From Euglena gracilis (lineage: Eukaryota; Euglenida; Euglenophyceae; Euglenales), in NCBI GenBank assembly GCA_039621445.1, contig CP154955.1, positions 34,912,640 to 34,976,639 of the forward strand: a stretch of DNA of 64,000 nucleotides, in the 5' to 3' direction. The notes below the pieces were generated by a model. It was not told the DNA's origin, searched no databases, and worked only from the letters and a program-made list of their open reading frames with translations. The position numbers and the translations under genes are program-made. Positions 20,421 to 29,795 of this stretch are shown one piece after another. Positions within the stretch are counted from its first letter, which is position 1; the number at the start of each line of letters is the position of its first letter.

Positions 20421-22928
20421 TCACAATCCATGGCCAATACCCGGGGTAGGGTTATGGCTCATACCGCGAATCAATCCCGATTCGCGAATTTCTTGTTGTA
20501 AAACCGGAGGATTCGCGGTTTTTGTGGTAAAAACCGCTTCATCATCCAAAGATTCAACCTTAGGGGGGGGAATCTTGAGTTGTGGTATAAACGGGCGATT
20601 GTAATCGCGATTGTAGTCATGTTCATGATCATGTGCATCCGTGGATGCTTGTAGGGCATGCGCATCCGAAGATGCTTCTAGGGGTGCGCATACTGCGCTT
20701 TTGGAAGGTTTGGCATCCAACGAATCACGAATTTGATGCACAAAGTCGCGAGTTGGATGTCGGGCATCCGAAGATGCTTCGGTTGATGCGCGAAAAGCGC
20801 GTTGTGAGCTGGAAGTTGCATTTTGACCACCGAAAACACGGTTTTCAGGGGCAAAGTGCGGGGGGTTGCGGGATTTTGCATGAATCTCGTCCAAAGTCAA
20901 TGCAAAATCTTGGATACTTTGTTCCAATGAACCAACCACTTGGAAAAGGTCCGAAATTCTTTCAACATCACTCTGCAAACGCTTAATGCGTTTGCGGTAT
21001 GAGGGTAACTCATCCAAAAGTGGTAGTTTGTCAACAATGGAGGCAAAATCCGCTGAAAGCTTTGGAAAAGTGGTGTCCAAGAATTGGACCCGCTTAACCA
21101 AAGTTTCCATTGCGGTTGTAATGGTGTTCAACCGATTCTCGGTTTGTGGGGTTGTGGTACCCAACGTGGGTTGGAGTACCCCTACCGCATTTTCAGCGGT
21201 TTTGTCCTCCAACATTGTAGAAAGTCGGTTTTCCAACACCGAGATTTGTTGGTTTAGTGTGAGAACTTGTTGGGTGACCGAATTTTCGGTCCTCATCAAG
21301 GTTTCACAAAATTCTTGTAAGTTTTCCTGATTTTTCGCAAGCATTTGGTCGTAAAATGTGCGAAAATCAAGGGGTAGTTCGACTTCGCGAACCGTTTGTC
21401 CATCCGAGGATGGTTGGAGTCCGGAGACCCTTGTAGAAAGTGTTTGTACGCGTTTTTGTAAATGGGAAGTGGTGGATTGTAAGGTTTTGTGTTGGGTATT
21501 CAGATCCGCAAGTGCGGTTTCAATGCCGGTGATATCCGGAATTGATTTTTGAATACCGTTGCACCGTTTGTGCAAATCCGCAAACGCGGATTCGATTTTG
21601 TTCACATCCGCTTGTAACTGATTGTGCAAATCGGTTACAATGGATCGTAATGCTCCCATACTGGGATTTTTTGTGGAAGTTTCCGCAAAGCGGCGTTGTA
21701 AATCCCGAATTGCAGTTTGTAGTCCCGAAACACCCGCAAAAGCGGTTTTCAGGTCTGCAAACGCAATTTGGAGGTCCGCATTCGCGGTTTGGATGGTAGT
21801 TATGACCGTTTCTCGGTCTTGGAGTTCCGCGTTCGCGGTTTGTAAGCTAAGAATCACCGCATCGCGGGATTGGAGTTCCGCCGTAGCGGTTTGTAGCGCA
21901 TTGGACGCAGTTTCAAGTTTTTGTATGTCGTTTTGCCACTTTTCATGGAGGAAATCTTGCCGATGCGCGATTTCCGCCACTTGAGTGTGCAATGTGGTCA
22001 AATTGTGGGAAACTTCACCGCATTTGCAGGAAGTTTGTTCCAGACGAGCAATCCGCTCTTCCAGTTGTTGAGCAAAAGCTCTTTGTACATAGTTTTCGCG
22101 TTTTTGTGCAAAATGTTGATGAAAACTTGCGTTTTCATCACCCAAACACAAAATGCGTTCCTGGGATTGTTGTACAACATTGGACAGCGTTGAGAAGTGC
22201 TCATATGAGACATATGATCCAAGTTCCGCACCCGTAGGCGCTTTTTCCCGTTGTTGTAGGCGGGACTGCATTTCTTGCATTGTATAAGAAAAGTTTTCCA
22301 GTTGTGTGAACAATTGTTGTAAATTTTGTTGTAAATGTGAAAATTTTGCGTTATTCCGCGATTCCGCGGTTTGGAGGGTCTCTTGTACCTGTTGGAAGTT
22401 GTGTACCAAGGTGTTGCGCAAAAATGCGTCAAAACCTTGGTGGAGGTTCTGAAGGTCCATTGTAGTGGAGTTAAAATTCTTTTGGCAAAATTGTCCAAAT
22501 TCTTGGATATATTGCCAAAGGAAGTCCAGCTTGCCGAAAACGGCCTTCTGACTGTCTTCATCAAATTGTAGGACTTGGTTCAGTGTTTTAGCACAATTTT
22601 GGACACATGCTTCGATGTGTCGAAACTGCTGTTGTAGTGAGTGGTTCTCCTGTAAATTTGCGACTACGCGCTCAACGGTATTACTGGAGAACGAATCACG
22701 GTCTTCCTCGGGGTCATTGTCCATAGGAACAGTGACACCAGCAGTGTCCGGGACCACCAACCGCATTTCAGCGGACCAAGGTAGTTCTGGGATTTCTCCC
22801 AATTGTGGAGGGGGGGGCAAGTCCCGAATGGGGCTTACCGGTGGTAGGGCCGGGGGGGGGTTGGAAAAAACAAGGTGTTTCCAACCCGTCCTCGTAAGGG
22901 GGGGGCTCTGTAGGCAATTGGGTGCCAA
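20421..22928 (-). CDS. Coiled-coil N-terminal Gag extension (copy A)
   Basis: An 835-codon open frame ends at TGA 20421-20423 and is followed at once by ATG in the same frame. After a Pro-rich start it is almost continuous coiled coil (about aa 60-690), Gln/Leu/Asn-rich, with repeated cassettes of the form TAxAxLQxR and AFADL(K/H). No enzymatic motif is visible. Its place 5' of the capsid-like ORF suggests an elongated structural Gag region, much longer than a normal chromovirus Gag. The DNA is dense in small hairpins (for example ATCCGC-AAAC-GCGGAT near 21573). Parts are duplicated at 25380-25710 on the plus strand. Confidence 0.7.
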   Translation of the reverse strand: MAPNCLQSPPLTRTGWKHLVFSNPPPALPPVSPIRDLPPPPQLGEIPELPWSAEMRLVVPDTAGVTVPMDNDPEEDRDSFSSNTVERVVANLQENHSLQQQFRHIEACVQNCAKTLNQVLQFDEDSQKAVFGKLDFLWQYIQEFGQFCQKNFNSTTMDLQNLHQGFDAFLRNTLVHNFQQVQETLQTAESRNNAKFSHLQQNLQQLFTQLENFSYTMQEMQSRLQQREKAPTGAELGSYVSYEHFSTLSNVVQQSQERILCLGDENASFHQHFAQKRENYVQRAFAQQLEERIARLEQTSCKCGEVSHNLTTLHTQVAEIAHRQDFLHEKWQNDIQKLETASNALQTATAELQSRDAVILSLQTANAELQDRETVITTIQTANADLQIAFADLKTAFAGVSGLQTAIRDLQRRFAETSTKNPSMGALRSIVTDLHNQLQADVNKIESAFADLHKRCNGIQKSIPDITGIETALADLNTQHKTLQSTTSHLQKRVQTLSTRVSGLQPSSDGQTVREVELPLDFRTFYDQMLAKNQENLQEFCETLMRTENSVTQQVLTLNQQISVLENRLSTMLEDKTAENAVGVLQPTLGTTTPQTENRLNTITTAMETLVKRVQFLDTTFPKLSADFASIVDKLPLLDELPSYRKRIKRLQSDVERISDLFQVVGSLEQSIQDFALTLDEIHAKSRNPPHFAPENRVFGGQNATSSSQRAFRASTEASSDARHPTRDFVHQIRDSLDAKPSKSAVCAPLEASSDAHALQASTDAHDHEHDYNRDYNRPFIPQLKIPPPKVESLDDEAVFTTKTANPPVLQQEIRESGLIRGMSHNPTPGIGHGL

Positions 22929-23599
22929 AAGGCACTAATTGCCAGTTCCGTTCGGGCATTCTGCCCACTTGTGAGTCAGACTCCGCATAATCGGAAGGGG
23001 TCCATAGACCCATTGTAGGGTTATGTTGTACCGCAAAGGCGGCTGTTTTAATGGCGAATGCGGGTTGGGTCCGTAGACCCTTGTAGGGGGGGGGTACCGC
23101 CGAAGCGGCTTGGGTCCGAAGACCCTTGGAGGGGCGGGGTACCGCCGAAGCGGCTTGGGTCCGAAGACCCTTGGAGGGGGAGGGGTACCGCCGAAGCGGC
23201 TTGGGTCCGAAGACCCTTGGAGCGGGGGGGCACCGCCGAAGCGACTTGGGTCCGAAGACCCTTGGAGGGGGGGGGTACCGCCGAAGCGGCTTGTTGTAGG
23301 GGGGGCACCGCCAATGCGGTTTGGGTTCGAAAACCCGGTTGTGGGGGGGGTACCGCCGAAGCGGCTTGGGCGTCCGCCCCTTGTATGGAAAAATTTTCCA
23401 CCGCAGAAGCGGCTTGGGCATCCGCCCCTTGTGGATAAAAATTTTCTGTCGCTAAAGCGACTTGGGCATTCGCCGCTTGTAAAGAAAAATTATTTGTCGC
23501 CGTAGCGACTTCGTCTGCATTCTGCAGTCCACGAAGCGAACCTATTAACAAAGCGTAGTTAATAGGTGCGTTTCCAGTGTGTGCATGTGCACTTTGCAT
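22768..23599 (-). CDS. Repeat-rich N-terminal segment of chromovirus Gag (frames broken at G runs)
   Basis: An ATG at 23599 opens MQSAHAHTGNAP, then repeats ending (A/Q)AASAVPPPSKGLRTQ. The repeats sit on a 44-46 bp tandem array with C runs of varying length. The open frame changes twice (23599 to about 23048, and 23421 to about 22768), and the latter overlaps the 22928 ORF in another frame. Run-length change, by slippage in evolution or sequencing error, is the simplest explanation. It is probably the true N-terminus of the polyprotein. Confidence 0.5.
23044..23440 (-). repeat. 44-46 bp tandem array of paired hairpins
   Basis: On the plus strand each unit reads TACCGCCGAAGCGGCT, then TGGGTCCGAAGACCCTTG, then a run of 5-9 G. 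CCGC-CGAA-GCGG and GGGTC-CGAA-GACCC are two perfect hairpins with the same CGAA loop. About five well-conserved units and two or three degenerate ones are present. The G-run length differs between units, which shifts the reading frame. Confidence 0.85.
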
Positions 23600-24700
23600 T
23601 TCTGATGAAAAATTGGGAAAAATTTTGTGAAAATCGTAAAAATTGTAAAAATTGTAAAAATTTGTGTGAAAAGACCCAAAAATATAAGCAAAGGTGGGGG
23701 CTCAGAGGCGTTGTGATGCAGCCGTAGCCACTTGTGCCCCTGAGACACCTCGCCCGTGCTTAGGCTCCTTTTTTCTGAGTTTTTCTTTGGTCGTTCGACC
23801 GTTAAACCTATTCTGCTACCAAGTGTACGTCCCACCCCAGCTTTTCTACTTATGCTTTCCTCCTGAAAAGCCCGTGGGGGGAGTAACAATAAAATTTGCT
23901 TCCCTTTTCCCCTTTTGAATGCAAAGCACACAAGCAGAAGAATTGGTGGGACCGCAGTCCCTTATATGAAAGTGACTTTTGACTTTTTCTAGCTTTGTAA
24001 AAGAAAGAAATAAAACTTGTATTCAAATGGGACTTCGCCCTCAGTATTCTAAAAGAGAATTGCAAAGCACCAAACCCAATAACCTTGAATTAGGAACCAG
24101 TTATTTTCGCTAAGCTTTCGCTAGCTCTGAGATTCTCTCTTTGTCTTATGGTTTAACCATGCCACTGTGTACAGCCCGGCCGTAGCCAGCTTGTAGGCCG
24201 TAGCCCATTATATCTGGTACACAGTGCCATGGCAGAATGGCTGCCTGGTACACATTTTCCCCTTTTCTTCCCAATTCCCCAAGAAGCAAAGCACAAAGCA
24301 AAGATTCAGAAGTTTCTTCTGAGATCAAGTTCGATTGTTCTGAGGGGTTTTCCCTCTGACAAAACCAACGGTCAACCTTTGAGATTGTGAGAGTAAAGAA
24401 TACCACCTGTGGGGGAAGGAGAGAAAAGTGCTGACGTGTCCAGGGGCAGATCCCAGAAGGGTCTGCCACGATCTTACCAGCTGTGGGTTTCCACAGTGGT
24501 GCGACCGTCACAGAACCCACTCTGCAGATATCCTACAGAGCTGGGACGTGCCTGGTACACACTCTCACAGTAGTCGCTCAAATCCACACTTCGAACCTTG
24601 GGGTAAATTGCTGCACGCAGTTGTCCTTCTGAACTTCAGACCCCACTCGGGGCTTTCAGGCCATGAGCACGTGTGGAGACGAAAAAAAATAGACACTCAG
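23600..24700 (-). other. Putative 5' leader/LTR region of chromovirus copy A
   Basis: No exon is seen. The stretch lies upstream of the element's first ATG and has short inverted words (GGGACCGCAGTCCC, GAAAATTTTC-like, ATTGTAAAAATTGTAAAAATT). Some words resemble the downstream region of copy B (GGACCGTAGTCC near 42337). A second copy that would define an LTR, and a primer-binding site, were not found. Assignment as leader or LTR is inference. Confidence 0.3.
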
Positions 24701-24708
24701 AAAGTGTG

Positions 24709-24831
24709 TCAAGAACTGTGTTTGGGCCAAGAGTTAGGGGGAGCCCAGGGGCGGGGACCACGGCGCCGAAGGCGCCGTGGTCGCCCCTGGGCCCCCCTAA
24801 AACCTTGGCCCAAAACACTGTTCTTGTTTGA
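24709..24831. repeat. Large hairpin, arms about 55 bp
   Basis: Left arm words AAGAACTGTGTTTGGGCCAAG, TTAGGGGGAGCCCAGGGG and GACCACGGCGCC are followed by a GAA loop and the complements GGCGCCGTGGTC, CCCCTGGGCCCCCCTAA, CTTGGCCCAAAACACTGTTCTT. Inner arms are almost perfect. This should form a very stable stem. Confidence 0.85.
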
Positions 24832-24896
24832 AACCATGTTTTGGGCGAAGATTTAAGACTTTTAAAGTCTCCAAATCGGCCCAAACACGGTTTCAG
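24829..24896. repeat. Second adjoining hairpin
   Basis: GAAACCATGTTTTGGGC pairs with GCCCAAACACGGTTTC around the palindrome GACTTTTAAAGTC. It starts where the 24709-24831 hairpin ends, so two foldbacks stand side by side. Confidence 0.75.
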
Positions 24897-24924
24897 GATG
24901 CAATTTTTACAATTTTGTCCTCCA

Positions 24925-25293
24925 TAGGCCAAGGTGTCCAAAAAGAAGTCACAATCCCCAATGCTCCGGATGCCAACCTGCGCCCCGCCGATCTCCTACT
25001 ATCGTGTTGGCAGGATGGCATCCCTGGACATCACAATCTGCCATGGTTGGCAAGTCCACGAACAAAACACCTCACGTGAACGATGTAGGTCCTTTTTACT
25101 GCGCAAAGGAACTGCCAAGCACTCCAAATGTGACGTCGCTTGTCAAAACGCCGGTTGGTCCTTCACAACCTTGGCAATGGGCACGTGGGGAGGCCTGGGC
25201 CCAGAGGCCACCCGCCTGCTTGGCCGCATCATAAAAAGAGCCACTGCATGGCAAGAAGGTGAAATCAGGAACCTGAAACAGCCACCGCACTGA
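24925..25293 (+). pseudogene. LINE ORF2 3'-terminal fragment
   Basis: One plus frame reads PNAPDANLRPADLLLSCWQDG (24956-25018). A shifted frame then continues LDITICHGW, HSKCDVACQNAGWSFTTLAM and GTWGGLGPEATRLLGRIIKR to a stop at 25291-25293. The series 'RPAD.ll..w..g', 'lDiT', 'K...C...gW.F', 'twGg.g' is the usual C-terminal tail of LINE reverse transcriptases in many algae and protists. The frame change shows it is decayed. Upstream RT is absent because the fragment is cut near the hairpins. Confidence 0.6.
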
Positions 25294-25329
25294 CTACACT
25301 GACTCGCCAAATCTGGCAACTACTCAGCG

Positions 25330-26655
25330 TAAAGCACGCTGTTTGTTAAACAGGATACACAAAAGCCGCCAAAACCTCCACTGAAAACCGCTTTTGCGGA
25401 TGTTTCGGGGCTACAAACTGCAATTGGAGACTTACAACGCCGCTTTGCGGAAACTTCCACCAAAAACACCAGTATGGGAGCATTACCATCCACTGTCACC
25501 GATTTGCACAATCAGTGTGAACAAAATCGAATCCGCGTTTGCGGATTTGCACAAACGGTGCAACAATATTCAAAACTCAATTTCCGGATATCACCGGCAT
25601 TGAAACCGCGCTTGCGGATTTGAATACCCAACACAAAACCTTACAATCCACCACTTCCCATTTACAAAAACGTGTACAAACACTTTCTACAAGGGTCTCC
25701 GGACTCTAACCCTCTTGTGCGAGGGATGAGCCAACACCCCACACCTGGTATTGGTCATGTGTCGCATTCGTGCTCCTGCCAACCACCAATGGGTTCTGGA
25801 ATACCAGATCATCCATCAAGTTCTCGGCGGGAAACCGGTCCGCCGGGAGAATTTCACCACATTTTTCGCATTTCCCGCAGGAAAATCCTGCCACCCCTAC
25901 ACTTGGTGCGGGAAATCCTGCACGGGGTACACTTGGAGCGGAAAATCCGCGAAACGCGTTTGGTGTTAAGAATTACCCGGACCCAAACCCCTGGAATACC
26001 ACTGAGGGTCATCGGGTTACTCAGAGAGACTTCAAGGGCACCGTCGCAATCGCGAACAAGGTGAAACCCCAATGGGACGGGGATACAACCACCTGGAGAC
26101 AGTTTTTTCTGGACTGGGAGTACTACTGGGCACTAAAGGGACCCACCCAAGACCCGAATCCCGAGGTAGTCAAGATGGAATTCATCGACTGCCTACCAAG
26201 AGAGGAGCGAGAACGCGCACGCAATTTTGTGATACGTAATGGCGTATCATTCGACGACCTGGTTGAGCAATACGATTAAGCCAACTCAAGCTTGGTCACC
26301 AGGATTACCATGGAAAAGAAATGGCGACAATGCGCGCCATCGGATCTCAAGTGGAGATCCATTGACCTTTGGTATGCCAAATGGTTAGCACTTGCTTCCG
26401 AAGTTGATGAACTTAGCGAGAAGCAAATGCCCGAACAATTGGATGCGGTTTTGTTGCATTTAACACCATCCCTCGTGAAGGATATCCATCGCGAGGAGTT
26501 GGCAGGGCACGAGATGACTCTTGCCCAACGTTGGAATTATGTGTCAAAGCAACTGAAGCTCACGCAAGTTTTGGGACAAATACAGTCCACTTTCCAAACG
26601 CATCCCACCGCGGGAATCCCTGCGGGTGCGGTTAATGCGTTGCACAAATCACCAA
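25330..26655 (+). pseudogene. Chromovirus Gag fragment, copy C (opposite strand, internally deleted)
   Basis: Segments of copy A's Gag are found in order on the plus strand. About 25380-25710 matches the coiled-coil ORF (GLQTAIGDLQRR-like, HKRCNNIQNSIS). A jump of roughly 0.9 kb leads to GMSQHPTPGIGH, then WNTTEGHRVTQRDFKGTVAI, KPQWDGDTTTWRQFFLDWEY and KLTQVLGQIQSTF. A TAA at 26277-26279 splits the capsid core. The copy ends at 26655 where the DIRS-type element begins. At the TGA-ATG junction of copy A, this copy reads through without a stop. Confidence 0.75.
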
Positions 26656-26671
26656 GGGCGAAGCACAAAGA

Positions 26672-26766
26672 CCTTGTGAGGCCATGCCTTGCTCGCCGGC
26701 GGTGTTGTTTGGATTCTTTGCTGCGTTGGGTTAGGAGTCCCTGCTTAGTGCCGCCTCGCCGGAGTT
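26672..26766. repeat. DIRS left inverted terminal repeat
   Basis: Runs from CCTTGTGAGGCCATGCC to GCCTCGCCGGAGTT and is the reverse complement of 31046-31142, with an A-rich tract in the right copy replacing GCCTC. Confidence 0.9.
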
Positions 26767-26905
26767 GGGTGACGATGCTGCTCCGACTTGGCGACGTGAC
26801 TTCTTGCCCCTGTGGGGGGGTCCCCCCCCTTTCCCCCCCCTGGCCCCCACTGTCTGACCAAGGGCTTTTGAAGACAAATTTTCTTTTACGGGTGGGGGGG
26901 TCGGG

Positions 26906-27012
26906 CTCACAAGGTCTTTGTGCTTCGCCCTCGGTGTCCCTTCCTCCCTGGTCGGTTTTCCTCGAGGGGGTACGAGACACCTCGGGCTCCGCACTTTGCC
27001 CTTGTGAGGCCA
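26906..27012. repeat. DIRS internal complementary region
   Basis: 26906-26930 is the exact complement of 26656-26680 (left end). 26976-27012 is the complement of about 31130-31166 (right end). The two parts are separated by 45 bases that match neither terminus, which suggests the right terminus originally extended further and has been lost or replaced. The region overlaps the 3' end of the recombinase ORF. Confidence 0.85.
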
Positions 27013-27906
27013 GATTGTGCACTGAAATTAGGGGGGCCAGGGCATTTTCCAGGGCACCTTGGGCACCCAGTCGTTGATAGTGGGCTGTAAAAGCCTCTAC
27101 CGCCCTCCACTGGCCAATTTCACAAACTTCTTGGGCAGAAAGGCCCAATTTTTTCAGTAAACCAACTCCTGCCCCTCTGGTGGAGTGGGCCCCCCACACC
27201 TGGGGAGTCACCCCATGTTTGGCCAAAAAATCTTTTGTGATAGAAGCAACAGTGTCTGCACTTATGGCTCTGAAGGGGGGTTTTAATGAAATTAGGAGGG
27301 GGACCCCAGGTCTGACGAATGAACGTGTGGCAGCCACATAACACATCATTAAATGAAATGGGCTTATTTGGGGACACTGGGGTATGGACACAACCCTCTC
27401 CCACTTGTGAAATTTTTGCCCTTTACGCTTAATTTTGATGTAGGGTGCCCTACCCAACACACTGGTGGTTCGTTTGACTTGTGCCAAGTCAGAGGATCGA
27501 TATAAACAGAGAATTCGTGAGCAAAAAATCAGCTGGGTACGCAATGTACAAATATCAGTGAGCATAGGGGTCTTGGCCAGCCCCAGGAGGATTGGGAGGG
27601 GATCCCAAAATGCCCCATACTTCTCCAGATTTTGGTTCCAAGGCCTAGGGTAGGGTTAACAGGGTAGGGTTAACAGGGTGTGGAATCTCAGTCCACCAAA
27701 CCCAGGAATCAAAAGCATTGCACTGTATGCATTACGGGCTTGGGCCTTTGAAAATTGGAATAATTGTATTAAAGCGTCAGCCACTTGGTCAGTGGTGGCT
27801 CCTTTGGGGGGCACCCCCATGTGTTCCAAAATTACCCACAGAAGTGCAAAAGCACTCTGATAACGTTTTAAACTGGGGTTTCTCCCCAGGAAATCTTCAA
27901 TTGTTT
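26950..27906 (-). pseudogene. DIRS tyrosine recombinase (frame broken near 27.6 kb)
   Basis: The N-terminal core-binding part lies at about 27906-27690 (FLGRNPSLKRYQSAFALLWV, KAQARNAYSAMLLI). The catalytic part follows from 27565 in another frame: LYRSSDLAQVKRT (first Arg), KIKRKG (Lys), GAHSTRGAGVGLL (H-x-x-R), GQWRAVEAF and TAHYQRLG (Tyr nucleophile). All catalytic residues of the family are present. The break coincides with a 14-bp tandem duplication at 27649-27678. Family role: joins the circular DNA intermediate into the chromosome without target duplication. The C-terminal tail (Pro/Arg-rich) overlaps the complementary region, as is usual. Confidence 0.85.
27649..27678. repeat. 14-bp tandem duplication breaking the recombinase frame
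   Basis: GGGTAGGGTTAACA is present twice head to tail between the two recombinase segments and introduces the stop and frame change there. Confidence 0.7.
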
Positions 27907-29795
27907 TAACCTGAATTTGTTTCCCCTCCAAAATTTGCCTGAGCAAATCATGCAAAGTAGGGGCCACCTGGGGGGTGGCATTTGTTCCCCCCTGCAATTG
28001 GTGAACATACCCCTGTAGGGGGTGATTTTCAGGCAGGGGGTCCCTGGCACTTTCATTTTTATTAATTGGGGCCACCATGTGGCTGAATCCCAGTAGGGGG
28101 TGACCATCAAAACTTTGGTCTGGGGAAACATTTTCAATCTGGGCAGAAATTTTTGGATTATTGACCAGGGGGGGTTTGCATAAAGATCCCCCATGTTGTC
28201 CAGTGGACATTGTAGTGCATTTACTGCTGTGGCCTCCCAATTGGGCCACCTGGCCACGAAATTGGGCAGTTTTTTGTTGTCTGGGGAGGCAAATAAATCT
28301 GTTTCCAGATTTATGAAATTTTGGAATTGCTGTCTTAACCATTGAAAAAGTTGGGGGTCTAAAGAATAATCCCCCCTGTCCATTTCCCATCTGCTTATGG
28401 GGTCTGCTAGGCATTCCTTTGAAGGCACCCAGTTGACTTGGAGGTTTACTTGGTGCTCCATGCACCATTTGAAAAATGGTCTTAGCATTTTGTTGAAGGG
28501 GTCTTTTCTGCCCCCACCTTTTGTTAGGTAATAGTAGATTACCTGGTTGTCCACAGACAAAGAAACTGTTTCTCCAGGTTTGCTCAAACTTTTCACAGTG
28601 TTTATTGCTGCACTGAGCTCCTTTACATTGATGTGTAAAATGGAGTCTTTTCTCCAAAATTCCTGCACAATTTCTCCTGTGTCCCAGGCATGGGTGCTGC
28701 TGTCTGAGTGCAACTCTCTGGTTGCATTTTGGGGGAAGGGTCTGCCCCCCCAGGTGTCCAATAGAGTTTTTATTTCCCTTAATTGGGCCTTGATTTCCTG
28801 GGAAATGGAGTGTTTTGAGTCCCAGGGGGCTGTGGACTTTGCCACCAGAAAATTTGCCAGGGTGTCTGTAAAAGCCCTTAAAAAGGGCAGGGCCATTAGA
28901 TTGCATCTTATTTGACCCAAAATGGCAGCCAACTGCCTTTTTGACATGTAATATTTTTTCACGATTTTTCCCAGCTCCTTTTTTATAGTTTTGACTTTCT
29001 GGGGGGCACTTGTAACTTTCCTTCCTGGAAGTTCAGTTGAAAACCCAGGTGGGTTACCACTTGGGTGGGCTGCAGGGTAGACTTTTTCACATTGATTTTG
29101 AACCCAGAATCCAGCAAATCTTTGACAACTCTGTTCAGGTGACTTTGCAAAATGTTTTGGGTGGGGGCCACCAGTAAAATGTCGTCCAGGTAAATAAAGA
29201 CCTGGATGCCCCTTTTTCTCCAAAGTTTTTCGAATGTCTTCATTACTGACATGAAAATTTGGGGCATTACATTTAGCCCAAAGCAGCCTGTTTGAAATTC
29301 CCAGGTCTGCCCCCCTACCTGATGCCTTAAAAATGGCCTTAGGCCAGGACTTAATGGAATATGGAAATAGGCATCCTTTAGGTCTATTTTTGCTGCCCAG
29401 TGGCCTTTTTCCAAAACTGGGAAAATGTGCTGGATATGATCCAGCTTGAAAGGTTTTACTTGAAACTGCTGATTTATTTCTCTGCAGTCGCTGATCATTC
29501 TCCATTTTGTTGTTCCCCCCTCTGGTTTCGAAATTAGAAACCATGGGATTAAATGCTGGGATTCTGAATCCCAAACTCGTTTTATTGACCCAGTTTTTTC
29601 GTAATCCAGCAGAATTTTTTCTGCCTGGTTCAGGTCCAGATTGGCCCTGGGTTTTGGGTGTGTGGACAATTTTGGGGGATTTACCCAGGGGGGTTGAATT
29701 CCATTTTTGATTAATTGACATGTTGCTGGGGGGCATTTTTTGACCACCGTTTTAGACTTTTCTGAAGTCCCTGGTACAGGGGGGTATCTCCCCAT
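27868..29795 (-). pseudogene. DIRS reverse transcriptase-RNase H-NPPW polyprotein
   Basis: RT lies in one frame (29795 to about 29000): PWFLISKPEGG, WRMISDCREIN, KIDLKDAYFHIPL (first Asp), FGLNVMPQIFMSVM, FIYLDDILL (DD). At a C run near 29000 the frame shifts and continues with RNase H features (ELHSDSSTHAWD, INVKELSAAINTV, SVDNQVIYYYL). It ends with ETDLFASPDNKKLPNF, YANPPWSIIQKFLPRL and VTPYWDSATWWPQL, the conserved methyltransferase-like NPPW region of DIRS Pol proteins. The single indel in a homopolymer may be mutation or sequencing error; otherwise the protein looks complete. Confidence 0.9.
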
